From the NCBI RefSeq assembly GCF_030324495.1, contig NZ_JACAGN010000008.1, positions 84,762 through 148,761 of the forward strand: 64,000 bases of DNA, written 5' to 3'. Source of the stretch: Myroides sp. 1354 (GTDB taxonomy: Bacteria > Bacteroidota > Bacteroidia > Flavobacteriales > Flavobacteriaceae). Positions 15,730 through 24,532 of this stretch are shown in pieces. Under the pieces are notes generated by a model. The model was given only the letters and a program-made list of their open reading frames with translations, was not told the origin of the DNA and searched no databases. Position numbers and translations under genes: made by a program. How positions within the stretch are numbered: position 1 is the stretch's first letter; every line of letters begins with the position of its first letter.

Positions 15730-17412
15730 TCAAAATCGCTCTTTCACCTGAAAGGAAACCGTTTCATAGGTTTTGGGGTGTTTAAACGTTATAGATTCTG
15801 CATGTAAAAATAAGCGACTGCTCTTTGTGCCGTACAAATCATCCCCAACAATAGGGGTATTTAATCCCAGAGGATGAGAGGCATGCATGCGCAATTGGTG
15901 TGTTCTTCCCGTAATGGGGTAGAAGTATACTTTTGTTTTTCCGTCTTTTCGTTCGATGACTTCCCATTTGGTTTTTGCGGGTTTACCGTGTTCAAAGCAT
16001 ACCATCTGACGGGGGCGATCCTCAAGATCCACGCGTAGCGGTAGCTCAATATAGCCTTCATCTTCTTGAATAAGCCCATCTAATAACGCAACATAGCGCT
16101 TGGTTACTGTTTTTTTGATGAATTGACTTTGTAGTGCTTTATGCGCTTCTTTGTTTTTAGCAATGACTAAAATACCTGAAGTGGCCATATCCAAGCGATG
16201 AACAATAATCGGTCCAGTCGCTTTAGGATATCGGATTTTCATTCGCTCGTAGATTGAATCTTGAATATAGATACCGGGAACACTTAAAAATTCTTCGGGT
16301 TTATTGACGATGGCAAAATCTTCATCTTCGTAAATCACTTCAATCGGACGTTGTAATTCGGGATTGACAAGTAGCGGATTATCATCTACCTCTAGTCCTT
16401 GCAACATATGCCCGAGAATCGGTTCACATTTACCTCGACAAGCTGGGTAGTAGTGTTGGTGTTTGCGAATTTCAGATTTCGGTGATTCTCCCCACCAAAA
16501 TTCCGCCATAGCAAGAGGTGTATAACCGTTGAGGTAAGCGTATTGCAATAGCTTTGGTGCAGCACAATCACCTGCTGCTGCAGGCGGTTGCTGTAGAGCC
16601 GTTTGTTCAAAAATATCCAATAAATCTTGCTCTTCTTTGTTGTAATTAAGAAAGCGATATTGTTGAAATAACTTGCGTTGTAAAGCATTGGATTTTTGCT
16701 TTCGCTCCTCTTTTAAATTAGAAAGATGAAGGTCAAAATCAGCAAGGAGCTGTTGGGTTGTAGCAATTTGCTCTTGCCAGTAGACAGTTAGTACACGCAA
16801 TTCGTGTTTGTCGCGTAAACTCTGTTTGATTAAGTCCTCATTGAAAATTTCAAAATCAGTAGAGCTAAGCAAGAGAATCTGAGTCTCTCTTTCTATTTTA
16901 CGCGCTTGTTTGAGCTGTTTAAGTGCCTCTTTTTTCTGTGCTAATGCTTCTTTTTCCTCTACTCGTTGTGTTTGTAAAAGACGTTTGGCATTTTGGTAAA
17001 TATTGTCCTGTTGTAGTTTCTCAATTTTAGCATTGATGGCATTCAAAACCGCTTCTTCTTTAGCGAAAAAGCTGTCTTTGTTCCACAAATCAAATACAGG
17101 AGGAACAAAACCATCCAAATGGGTGTAATTTCCCAATTTCCCAGAAAAACCACATAAATAACCCAATTCACCTTTTGAATTTTCTACGAGTAATACCCCA
17201 AACATTTTACCAGCAACTAAACACTGCGAATTTGTTGGATCGAATAAAGGGGAAATTAAAACATGCGTTTCCAATTCGCGTTGCAACTCTTCACTGGCCA
17301 CAATACTCAAGGGATGAGGCTCATAATAAAACGGGAACGTGAATTTTTTTGGTTTATTGATTAGTGAAATATCCGATTGAAATTGTCTAAAAGCTACATC
17401 AGGAATCGACAT
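15730..17412 (-). CDS. RluA-family pseudouridine synthase with long N-terminal extension
   Basis: A protein of about 560 residues. The C-terminal half is a complete RluA-type synthase: YEDEDFAIVNKPEEFLSVPG, catalytic Asp in HRLDMATSGILVIAKNKEAH, and PITGRTHQLRMHASHPLGL with VGDDLYG. It should isomerise uridine in 23S rRNA and/or tRNA (RluA type). The first 330 residues are not the usual S4 domain but a compact domain (YLCGFSGKLGNYTHLDGFVPPVFD) plus a long coiled coil; this extended architecture is known for a subset of Bacteroidota and gamma-proteobacterial RluA proteins. I choose ATG 17,412 over the upstream GTG 17,433 because a TAATTTTG -7 element overlaps that GTG. Confidence 0.85.
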   Translation of the reverse strand: MSIPDVAFRQFQSDISLINKPKKFTFPFYYEPHPLSIVASEELQRELETHVLISPLFDPTNSQCLVAGKMFGVLLVENSKGELGYLCGFSGKLGNYTHLDGFVPPVFDLWNKDSFFAKEEAVLNAINAKIEKLQQDNIYQNAKRLLQTQRVEEKEALAQKKEALKQLKQARKIERETQILLLSSTDFEIFNEDLIKQSLRDKHELRVLTVYWQEQIATTQQLLADFDLHLSNLKEERKQKSNALQRKLFQQYRFLNYNKEEQDLLDIFEQTALQQPPAAAGDCAAPKLLQYAYLNGYTPLAMAEFWWGESPKSEIRKHQHYYPACRGKCEPILGHMLQGLEVDDNPLLVNPELQRPIEVIYEDEDFAIVNKPEEFLSVPGIYIQDSIYERMKIRYPKATGPIIVHRLDMATSGILVIAKNKEAHKALQSQFIKKTVTKRYVALLDGLIQEDEGYIELPLRVDLEDRPRQMVCFEHGKPAKTKWEVIERKDGKTKVYFYPITGRTHQLRMHASHPLGLNTPIVGDDLYGTKSSRLFLHAESITFKHPKTYETVSFQVKERF

Positions 17413-17432
17413 GGGTTTGAATTTGATTGCCA

Positions 17433-17440
17433 CAAAATTA
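17433..17440 (-). promoter_or_regulatory. -7 promoter element TAATTTTG (minus strand)
   Basis: Read on the minus strand this matches TAnnTTTG and lies 20 bases before ATG 17,412. It overlaps the alternative GTG start at 17,433, which argues for the shorter protein. No clear -33 was confirmed. Confidence 0.5.
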
Positions 17441-17495
17441 CGGATTATTCGCAGAGGAACAATTGGAATTTTTGGAATAAAGATATTCCGTTTTT

Positions 17496-18107
17496 ATGTT
17501 AAAAGAAGTATCTTGTCCCTTTGAAATAAACGAGATGAAAAATCCTTCCACTTATCAAGCACCTACGCATTTAACCTCTTTTGTATCCTATGAAAATTCA
17601 GCGTATTTTCAAGAAATGATAACGATTGAATGGCGTGGGCAACTACAGTCTTCTTCCCAAGGGAAAAAGTTTAAAATTCACTATTGTGGTGAATATGCAA
17701 CCGACATTAATCTGTTGGTAAATGATGAGGATTACCCTGTTTTAGTCTATGCTGAAGATATAGAAACACAAGAGCGAATTTTGCTTTTTGACTATGCAAA
17801 GCACGGTTATGATGCGATGTTTTGCGAGGAGTATGAGGAAGAAATCCTTCAAGAAAGGGATGGGCAATTACAAGAATTGGAGTTAGGAGGAGAGCATACC
17901 TTTGAAATTATCGCTTACGCCTATCACAACATCGATTATGAGGAAGAAATGGAAGAATTTCTAAATGAAAACAATGAAATTGAGTTGCTTTCAGGGGCTG
18001 TTATTGCACCAGAAGAATTGAAACGCAACGGATTTGATTTCTTTGGAATCGACGTTGTCAACCAAGATGGAAATCGACAGACGATTGTGGAATTTGAATT
18101 GGCTTAA
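17496..18107 (+). CDS. Acidic protein of unknown function
   Basis: A 203-residue soluble, strongly acidic protein (many Glu in CEEYEEEILQERDGQLQELEL and YEEEMEEFLNEN). It contains FKIHYCGEYATDINLLVNDEDYPVLVYAEDIETQERILLFDYAKHGYDAMFCEE, which looks like a compact beta domain. An in-frame ATG at 17,535 (MKNPSTYQ) would shorten it by 13 residues. It has no signal peptide or membrane segment. It is divergent from the RluA-family gene and followed by ffh on the same strand with a separate promoter. Family not recognised. Confidence 0.7.
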   Translation: MLKEVSCPFEINEMKNPSTYQAPTHLTSFVSYENSAYFQEMITIEWRGQLQSSSQGKKFKIHYCGEYATDINLLVNDEDYPVLVYAEDIETQERILLFDYAKHGYDAMFCEEYEEEILQERDGQLQELELGGEHTFEIIAYAYHNIDYEEEMEEFLNENNEIELLSGAVIAPEELKRNGFDFFGIDVVNQDGNRQTIVEFELA

Positions 18108-18215
18108 TTCAGATACAATTTCAACTGATAAAGGAAAATATCACTTTCAAAAACGGCAGTAAAAATCACAATTACAAGATTATTTTTAAAAAAGACTATT
18201 TTCCTGCTTTTGCTT

Positions 18216-18247
18216 TTTGTGACTTAAGGAGTTAAATAGTATCTTTG
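18216..18247 (+). promoter_or_regulatory. Bacteroidota promoter for ffh (TTTG ... TATCTTTG)
   Basis: TTTG at 18,216-18,219 and TATCTTTG at 18,240-18,247 are separated by 20 bases, a good match to the TTTG-N(17-23)-TAnnTTTG promoter of this phylum. The start codon of ffh is 28 bases downstream. Confidence 0.7.
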
Positions 18248-18275
18248 GCGCTTCAAAGGATTAAATAATACCGAT

Positions 18276-19613
18276 ATGTTTGATAATTTAAGCGATAAAT
18301 TAGATAAAGCCTTTCATATTCTTAAGGGACATGGTAAGATTACAGAAGTAAACGTTGCAGATACTTTAAAAGAAGTGCGTAGAGCCCTTTTAGATGCCGA
18401 CGTAAACTTTAAGATTGCCAAAGATTTTACGAGTAAAGTAAAAGATAAAGCCCTAGGACAAGATGTATTGACTACGCTTCAACCAGGTCAATTGATGATT
18501 AAGATCGTGAAAGACGAACTTACTCAGTTAATGGGAGGTGAAGCTGCTGGAATCAACTTATCTGGAAATCCATCTGTTATTTTGATGTCAGGTTTACAAG
18601 GATCAGGTAAAACAACCTTTTCTGGTAAATTGGCTAACTTCTTAAAAACAAAAAAGAATAAAAAACCTTTATTAGTAGCGTGTGACGTATACCGTCCTGC
18701 AGCTATTAATCAATTACACGTTGTTGGAGAACAATTGGGTATTGAGGTGTATTCGGAAGAAGGAAATAACAATCCAGTTCAAATTGCAGAGAACGCAATT
18801 AAACACGCAAAAGCAAATGGATTCAACGTTGTGATTGTCGATACCGCTGGTCGTTTGGCTGTGGATGAGGAGATGATGACGGAGATTGCTAATATTCACA
18901 AGGCAATTACACCACACGAAACTTTATTCGTTGTGGATTCCATGACGGGACAAGATGCCGTAAATACTGCAAAAGCATTTAACGATCGTTTGAATTTTGA
19001 CGGGGTAATCCTAACAAAATTAGACGGGGATACAAGAGGTGGAGCTGCCATTTCAATTAAATCAGTTGTAAACAAACCAATTAAATTTATTGGTACAGGA
19101 GAGAAAATGGACGCAATCGACGTTTTCTATCCAGAGCGTATGGCTGATCGTATTTTGGGAATGGGAGACGTTATTTCCTTAGTTGAACGTGCACAAGCAC
19201 AATATGACGAAGAGGAAGCGCGTAAAATCCAAAAGAAAATTGCGAAAAACGAGTTCGGATTTGACGATTTCTTATCGCAAATTCAACAAGTGAAAAAAAT
19301 GGGTAGCATGAAAGACTTAGTAGGTATGTTACCAGGAGTTGGAAAAGCGTTGAAAGACGTAGAAATTGAAGATGATGCCTTTAAACACATCGAAGCGATT
19401 ATCCACTCGATGACACCCAAAGAAAGAGCTACGCCTTCTGTCTTAGACGCAAAACGCAAGCAGCGTATTGCCAAAGGATCAGGAACGGATATCCAACAGG
19501 TCAACCAATTGTTGAAACAGTTCGATCAAATGAGTAAAATGATGAAGATGATGCAAGGAGCAAAAGGAAAGAATTTGATGCGAATGATGGGACAAATGAA
19601 AGGAATGCAATAA
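18276..19613 (+). CDS. ffh: Signal recognition particle GTPase Ffh (SRP54)
   Basis: A 445-residue Ffh that binds 4.5S RNA and signal peptides and delivers ribosomes to FtsY at the membrane. N domain residues 1-85 lead to the NG GTPase with SGLQGSGKTTFSGKLA (P-loop, about residue 107), CDVYRPAAINQL, VDTAGRL (G3) and ILTKLDGDTRGGAA (TKLD, G4). The M domain begins near residue 300 with KKMGSMKDLVGMLPG and ends in a Met-rich tail (MSKMMKMMQGAKGKNLMRMMGQMKGMQ). Length is normal. It has its own promoter and terminator and is followed by folD. Confidence 0.97.
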   Translation: MFDNLSDKLDKAFHILKGHGKITEVNVADTLKEVRRALLDADVNFKIAKDFTSKVKDKALGQDVLTTLQPGQLMIKIVKDELTQLMGGEAAGINLSGNPSVILMSGLQGSGKTTFSGKLANFLKTKKNKKPLLVACDVYRPAAINQLHVVGEQLGIEVYSEEGNNNPVQIAENAIKHAKANGFNVVIVDTAGRLAVDEEMMTEIANIHKAITPHETLFVVDSMTGQDAVNTAKAFNDRLNFDGVILTKLDGDTRGGAAISIKSVVNKPIKFIGTGEKMDAIDVFYPERMADRILGMGDVISLVERAQAQYDEEEARKIQKKIAKNEFGFDDFLSQIQQVKKMGSMKDLVGMLPGVGKALKDVEIEDDAFKHIEAIIHSMTPKERATPSVLDAKRKQRIAKGSGTDIQQVNQLLKQFDQMSKMMKMMQGAKGKNLMRMMGQMKGMQ

Positions 19614-19620
19614 ATAATAA

Positions 19621-19666
19621 AAAGAAGGTTTAAGGTTCAACGCGAAGTTTAAACCTTCTTTATTTT
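19621..19666 (+). terminator. Terminator after ffh
   Basis: AAAGAAGGTTTA and TAAACCTTCTTT form a perfect 12-bp stem with a 17-base loop, followed by ATTTTA. It lies seven bases after the ffh stop. Confidence 0.8.
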
Positions 19667-19698
19667 ACATACAACAACACACTAATTATTACGATTTA

Positions 19699-20586
19699 AT
19701 GCAACTACTAGACGGAAAAAAGGTATCGGAAGATATCAAGAATGAAATCGCTGCTGAGGTTCAACAAATGAAAGCTCGCGGTGAAAAAGTACCTCACTTA
19801 GCAGCAGTGCTTGTGGGAAGTAACGGAGCAAGTTTAACTTATGTAGGAAGTAAGGTAAAATCATGTGAGCAAATTGGATTTGAATCTACTTTGGTCGCTT
19901 TACCTGAAGAAACGACAGAAGAAGAATTGTTAGCGAAAATTAAAGAATTGAACGTTGACCCAGCAATCGATGGTTATATCGTTCAATTGCCTTTACCGAA
20001 ACACATTGACGAACAAAAAATCCTAATGGCTGTAGATGCAGACAAAGACGTGGATGGATTCCATCCAACAAACTTTGGAAAGATGGCCTTGGAAATGGAA
20101 ACATTTTTACCCGCTACTCCTTATGGAATCATGGAATTACTGGAGCGCTATAAAGTAGAAACAGCAGGTAAAAACGTGGTGGTAATCGGTCGTTCACATA
20201 TTGTAGGTCGTCCAATGAGTATCTTGTTGAGTAGAAAAGGATACCCTGGAGATGCAACAGTAACTTTAACACACAGCCGTACTAAAGATATCGCTGCTAT
20301 TACAAGAGAAGCGGATATTATCATCTCTGCATTGGGAGTGCCTTACTTCTTAAAAGCAGATATGGTTAAAGACGGTGTAACCGTGGTTGACGTGGGAATC
20401 ACACGCGTACCAGATGCAAACGCTCCAAGAGGGTATGTAATCGCTGGAGACGTTGATTTTGATGAGGTAAGCAAAAAAGCATCTTTCATCACCCCAGTAC
20501 CTGGTGGAGTTGGTCCAATGACTATTGCCATGCTATTGAAAAATACACTTTTAGCTCGTTCAAGAAGAGCGAAAAAGGGAGAATAA
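19699..20586 (+). CDS. folD: Bifunctional methylene-THF dehydrogenase / methenyl-THF cyclohydrolase
   Basis: A 295-residue FolD, converting 5,10-methylene-THF to 10-formyl-THF with NADP. Family marks are: [15 protein letters not shown] with the catalytic Tyr/Lys region (about residue 50-60), [28 protein letters not shown], the dinucleotide loop [18 protein letters not shown] (about residue 160), and the C-terminal [15 protein letters not shown]. Length is typical. A 33-base gap follows the ffh terminator; its own terminator follows the stop. Confidence 0.97.
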   Translation: MQLLDGKKVSEDIKNEIAAEVQQMKARGEKVPHLAAVLVGSNGASLTYVGSKVKSCEQIGFESTLVALPEETTEEELLAKIKELNVDPAIDGYIVQLPLPKHIDEQKILMAVDADKDVDGFHPTNFGKMALEMETFLPATPYGIMELLERYKVETAGKNVVVIGRSHIVGRPMSILLSRKGYPGDATVTLTHSRTKDIAAITREADIIISALGVPYFLKADMVKDGVTVVDVGITRVPDANAPRGYVIAGDVDFDEVSKKASFITPVPGGVGPMTIAMLLKNTLLARSRRAKKGE

Positions 20587-20626
20587 TAGGAATGAAAATC
20601 TGTTTGATTTAATATAAGTTATTTAG

Positions 20627-20657
20627 AAAAACCACTGTTAAATCAGTGGTTTTTTTG
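20627..20657 (+). terminator. Terminator after folD
   Basis: AACCACTG and CAGTGGTT pair around TTAAAT, flanked by A and T runs (AAAA and TTTTTTTG), a strong intrinsic terminator 40 bases after the folD stop. Confidence 0.88.
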
Positions 20658-20683
20658 TTTAAAATTATTTTATATTTTAGTAA

Positions 20684-21766
20684 TTGATAAAATCTGTTAG
20701 TTTGGAAAAAATATATAAGTATCGCCCTCTTTCTAGTTTTTTGTTTAAAGAATTATTGTATCAAGAATTATATTTTGCATCTTATACTGAGTTAAATGAT
20801 CCACTTGACTTAAGTTTACTACTAGAATTTACTATTACTGATAAAGAAGATGTAAGTTATTTAATTTGGTTTTTATTTAAAACTAGTTTGGATATAGATA
20901 ATGAGAGTGAGAAACTTGTTCAAATAAATTTAATTAACTTTTATAATGATGATGTTTTATTTCATCAATTGAAAGAGGAAATTTACAAAAATGTTCAAAA
21001 TTTACAGGAACCTATCTATGTACATAAAATAATCGATATCGTTCAAAAAGCCATTAAAAAAACTAGAATAAATGTAGTATTTAACCTTTCTTCCTTTACC
21101 AAGGAACTAGAAAGGTTAACAAGTAAATTTTTTCAAAATAGTTATGTCACATGTTTTTCAGAAACAAATGATAATTATTTAATGTGGTCACATTATTCAA
21201 GTAGTCATAGTGGAATTTGTTTAGAGTTTAGTTCTGAGTATAGGGGAGACTTTGCGTATGAAAGTAAAGAGTTAAGAAATCCGAATGCTAAAAAGTATGC
21301 TGAGAGAGCGTCTGAATGGGATATGAAATCTATTATTTATAAAGATCAGATTTGGAAGGTAGCATATTCTAATGAACAGTCATATGTGAATTTTTTTAAA
21401 TTTAGAGCAGTTTTTGAAAATGAATTTAATTGTGATTTAATCGGATTATCTAAAAGTTGGACACATGAATATGCAAGAGAACTGCAAAGATTGTTATGTG
21501 TAAAAACAAAAGCATGGGAATATGAAAAAGAATGGAGAAGTGTTAGAATTAATTTTGATAGAAAGTTAGAATCAGAAGAGAGAATAGACTATTATCCTGT
21601 TGAAGCGTTAACAGGAATATATTTTGGTGTAAATACTCCTGAAAGTGTTAAAATACGAATTTTAAGAATAATGAATCGAAAGAACTCAAAAGTAAATTTT
21701 TATAATTCCGTATTGGAGAATAATGGTGATATGTATTTTATTGATTGGGATTATAAAGATGAATAA
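20684..21766 (+). CDS. DUF2971 domain protein
   Basis: A protein of about 360 residues with the DUF2971 pattern: an N-terminal LEKIYKYRPLSSFLFKELLYQELYFASYTELNDPLDL, a central CFSETNDNYLMWSHYSSSHSGICLEF, and a C-terminal EWRSVRI with a TGIYFGVNTPES turn. The family is common beside mobile elements and in accessory regions; the enzymatic role is unknown. No ATG is suitably placed; TTG 20,684 or TTG 20,702 must start it. The gene is markedly more AT-rich than ffh and folD, suggesting recent acquisition. It follows the folD terminator, so it needs its own promoter, which I could not identify with confidence. Confidence 0.72.
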   Translation: MIKSVSLEKIYKYRPLSSFLFKELLYQELYFASYTELNDPLDLSLLLEFTITDKEDVSYLIWFLFKTSLDIDNESEKLVQINLINFYNDDVLFHQLKEEIYKNVQNLQEPIYVHKIIDIVQKAIKKTRINVVFNLSSFTKELERLTSKFFQNSYVTCFSETNDNYLMWSHYSSSHSGICLEFSSEYRGDFAYESKELRNPNAKKYAERASEWDMKSIIYKDQIWKVAYSNEQSYVNFFKFRAVFENEFNCDLIGLSKSWTHEYARELQRLLCVKTKAWEYEKEWRSVRINFDRKLESEERIDYYPVEALTGIYFGVNTPESVKIRILRIMNRKNSKVNFYNSVLENNGDMYFIDWDYKDE

Positions 21767-21778
21767 AAAATAGAAAAC

Positions 21779-22234
21779 ATGAAAAGCGAAAATATAAAAT
21801 GGGCAGCTTTAGTGCCTGAATTAGTTGTTTCGGATATAAAGACGAGTTTACAATTTTGGTGTGACTATCTTGGTTTTGCTATTTTATATGATCGCCCAGA
21901 AGAATTCTTTGCCTATTTGATATTAGGCGAAGCTCAAGTGATGCTAGAACAATATGACCCAACCGATCGCAGTTGGGAAACAGGACCAATGGAAAAACCC
22001 TATGGTAGAGGTATCAATTTTCAAATTGAAGTAGAAGCGGTAGCTCCAATATTGGAGCGATTGCAACAAGCCAAGTACCCCTTGTTTATTCCTTTAGAAG
22101 AACGTTGGTACAGAGCCGATGATATTGAATTTGGACAGCAACAATTCTTAGTGCAAGATCCCGATGGTTATTTAGTGCGCTTAATCGAAGACTTAGGAGA
22201 GCGTAAAAGTAAGGTTATGAGTTATCGGTTATGA
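21779..22234 (+). CDS. VOC-family (glyoxalase/bleomycin-resistance-like) protein
   Basis: A 151-residue single VOC module: VPELVVSDIKTSLQFWCDYLGFAILYDRPEEFFAYLILGEAQVMLEQ, and a C-terminal FLVQDPDGYLVRLIEDLG. The pattern matches bleomycin/fosfomycin-type small-molecule binding proteins, which bind or modify hydrophobic compounds. The substrate is not predictable. The last residues (KVMSYRL) are encoded by the start of a 14-base tandem repeat, so the natural stop has probably been replaced by slippage. It is 13 bases after the DUF2971 gene. Confidence 0.8.
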   Translation: MKSENIKWAALVPELVVSDIKTSLQFWCDYLGFAILYDRPEEFFAYLILGEAQVMLEQYDPTDRSWETGPMEKPYGRGINFQIEVEAVAPILERLQQAKYPLFIPLEERWYRADDIEFGQQQFLVQDPDGYLVRLIEDLGERKSKVMSYRL

Positions 22235-22290
22235 GTTATCGGTTATGAGTTATCGGTTATGAGTTATCGGTTATGAGTTATCGGTTATGA
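22213..22290. repeat. 14-bp tandem repeat GGTTATGAGTTATC (locus B, part 1)
   Basis: Five exact copies of the 14-base unit, starting at 22,213, 22,227, 22,241, 22,255 and 22,269, then a partial copy (GGTTATGA). The first copy lies inside the VOC gene and its TGA stop (22,232-22,234) is made by the second copy. Confidence 0.97.
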
Positions 22291-22336
22291 GATTTTCTGA
22301 TTGAAGGGATATTTTTCGTTGTTAATGAAAATTTTC

Positions 22337-22368
22337 ACACCATCACAAACCTTACACCATCACAAACC
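22337..22368. repeat. 15-bp direct repeat (locus B, part 2)
   Basis: Two exact copies of ACACCATCACAAACC, at 22,337-22,351 and 22,354-22,368, separated by TT. They end nine bases before the start codon of the MBL-fold gene and form the CAAAC-rich partner of the upstream tandem repeat. Confidence 0.9.
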
Positions 22369-22377
22369 CCCAAAAAA

Positions 22378-23103
22378 ATGCAAATACTACACTTTTCAAT
22401 CCAGCAAGAAATCAACGGACAGTTCATTTCGTTATTTCCCACAGTAATCAAAACGGCAAGTGAAGTTGTATTGATTGATTGTGGCTATGAAGAAACTTTT
22501 GAGCAATTTAGAAGTGAATTAGCGAAGCTATCGATTGAGATAACAGATATTACAGCTATATTCATCAGTCATGATGATATTGATCACTTAGGAGGATTAG
22601 CGTTGTTCTTACAAGAAAATCCCAACATAAAAGTATATAGTAGTACTATAGAAAAGCCTTCAATTTGTGGTGAAATCAAAGCAGAGCGCTTGATACAAGC
22701 CGAAAATTCGCTAGCGCATCTACCAGAAGACTATCGTCCTTGGGCAGAAAGTTTTATTGCTCAACTGAAAAAGATCAAGCGCTTTCCTGTCAATCAAACC
22801 TTTAACGATGGAGATTTTGTATTAGAAGGTTTACAAGTGATTGATACACCTGGTCATACCCAAGGTCATATTTCTTTATTGGATGTGGCAAATGGTGTTT
22901 TAATTGCCAATGATGCTTTGGTAGTAGAAGAAGGACAACTCAATATTGCCAATCCACAGTTTACCTTAGATTTACCTCAAGCGATTCTATCTGTTCAAAA
23001 GATCAAAGCGTTACAGTCGAAGAAAATTATCTGTTATCACGGCGGGATTCTTGAAATCAATATACAAGAAGCTTTAGAAAAACTAATTCAGCAATACAGT
23101 TAG
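22378..23103 (+). CDS. MBL-fold metallohydrolase
   Basis: A 241-residue metallo-beta-lactamase-fold hydrolase. The metal motif reads ISHDDIDHLGGL, i.e. HxDxDH where the classical HxHxDH is expected; other ligands are in VIDTPGHTQGHISLLD (His and the following Asp near NDAL) and the final CYHGG. MBL proteins hydrolyse thioesters, lactones and other substrates with one or two metals; the target is not predictable. It lacks a signal peptide, so it is cytoplasmic. It is separated from the VOC gene by the composite repeat. Confidence 0.85.
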   Translation: MQILHFSIQQEINGQFISLFPTVIKTASEVVLIDCGYEETFEQFRSELAKLSIEITDITAIFISHDDIDHLGGLALFLQENPNIKVYSSTIEKPSICGEIKAERLIQAENSLAHLPEDYRPWAESFIAQLKKIKRFPVNQTFNDGDFVLEGLQVIDTPGHTQGHISLLDVANGVLIANDALVVEEGQLNIANPQFTLDLPQAILSVQKIKALQSKKIICYHGGILEINIQEALEKLIQQYS

Positions 23104-23251
23104 TTTAGAGCCTATTGTATGATATATCATTCATAATGGATGTTTTTTAGGCTTTATGCGTTATATTTCGCACATTATTCCTACGTAAATATCCATAATA
23201 ATAGGGATAGGTGAGCTAGTAAAATAACGTAATTTTATAGCTATAAAGAAG

Positions 23252-24532
23252 ATGGATATGAAAATAGAAAACAACCATACAGCTCTTCAACAAGAATGGC
23301 TTTTAAAAGGAGAAGAATATGCCAAAGGAATCAATGACATGGTTGCTTTTGGAAAAGAACACGGATGGGAAAATTGGAAAGGCGAAGAACCAGAAGATAA
23401 AAGAGAACATTTAGGTCAAGCGATTCTCGATTTATTAAAACAGGCAAATGTGGAAGGAAATGTAGAGGCATTTAGAGCAGCATTTCCACCGGCTTATCCG
23501 CCATTAATTCCATTCTTAGAGGAAAAATCACAATACATAGGAGATTTAGTAGCCATTGAAGCTAATAGCGTTGCTTTTTTAGCAGGTACTTCCTATGAAA
23601 CGCGTACTGCTTATTTGCTTTCGGGTACAACGGTTCACATACTAGATGATACAATTAAAGGATTAGGGAAGTCAATGCGCAATGGTGTATTTGCTATTGC
23701 TTATGCGGATACCCTTGTTACGTATCAAGGGTGGAATGGTCCTGAAATTGCTACTTTTCAATTAGGTGAATTGGCGAATTTGGGTATTTCTAAATTAATT
23801 CCCTTTAACGATGGAACACGTATTCTATTTGTAACATCAGAAGGAGTGTACTTGTTGGAAGAAGAAAAACAACAACTCATTCACCCTGTTTTATCTGAAG
23901 AGGAGCAAAAAGAAGCGGAAGAAGAAGGGTATGATTTCTATATTGATATGGAAAATGCAACTCTATCTCATGATAATACCTACATTGTTGTTGGAGATCA
24001 AGATCGCGATCACCGCATTTTGCACATCGATGGAAAGGAAGTGGGAAGCGTAGGACCGCAATCGTCTTATCCTCATTTCTGTTTGTTCTCCAAAGATGAT
24101 CAACAGTTAATTACCAATTCTTGTCACTTCTACAACGGAGTTACCATTGGAGTAGATGCAACGAAATTAGAAGGCATGCAGGTAGAAGCCTATGAAGAAA
24201 GCGATGACTTTATGTATATGGATGAAGGAATGCGCGTGTATCAAGGGGTTGCAGTACAAGATTATTATGTTTTAGGTGATGCCTATGGATATATTCGCTT
24301 CATCAATAAAGCAGGAGAAGATATTGGTCAATTTTTTCTTGGCGGAACGATAAGTGGAATGGCGGTGTCAGAAGATGAGACAGTACTGTGGGTAGGGACC
24401 TATGCAGGAGCTTTACACAAATTAGAACTAGACAAAGCCATACGCGATACACATACCATTGGAACTCGTCCTTTATACGAACAATTTCGCTTGCTTGTAT
24501 GGAAAGATGAACCGCAAGTATGGCGTTGGTAA
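23252..24532 (+). CDS. Beta-propeller-like protein of unknown function
   Basis: A 426-residue protein without signal peptide. The first 85 residues are helical (LQQEWLLKGEEYAKGINDMVAFGKEHGWENW). From about residue 95 there are repeated four-strand units with the rhythm of a WD/YVTN-like propeller: GDLVAIEANSVAFLAGT, TLVTYQGWNGPEIATFQLG, NTYIVVGDQDRDHRILHIDGKE, YYVLGDAYGYIRFINKAGEDIGQFFLGG, VLWVGTYAGALHKLELD. The start MDMKIEN may be ATG 23,252 or 23,258. Its 3' end overlaps a Crp-type regulator by 13 bases, so the two are likely co-expressed. A sensory or scaffold role is possible; the family is not recognised. Confidence 0.65.
   Translation: MDMKIENNHTALQQEWLLKGEEYAKGINDMVAFGKEHGWENWKGEEPEDKREHLGQAILDLLKQANVEGNVEAFRAAFPPAYPPLIPFLEEKSQYIGDLVAIEANSVAFLAGTSYETRTAYLLSGTTVHILDDTIKGLGKSMRNGVFAIAYADTLVTYQGWNGPEIATFQLGELANLGISKLIPFNDGTRILFVTSEGVYLLEEEKQQLIHPVLSEEEQKEAEEEGYDFYIDMENATLSHDNTYIVVGDQDRDHRILHIDGKEVGSVGPQSSYPHFCLFSKDDQQLITNSCHFYNGVTIGVDATKLEGMQVEAYEESDDFMYMDEGMRVYQGVAVQDYYVLGDAYGYIRFINKAGEDIGQFFLGGTISGMAVSEDETVLWVGTYAGALHKLELDKAIRDTHTIGTRPLYEQFRLLVWKDEPQVWRW

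Noticed and set aside
15586..15807. 73-codon open frame through the CAAAC repeats
   Set aside because: It encodes only a Gln/Thr/Asn/His low-complexity run from simple repeats and overlaps the 3' end of a real gene; no start signal or homology pattern.
22213..22290. Possible CRISPR array
   Set aside because: The 14-base units are contiguous without spacers; no cas gene nearby.
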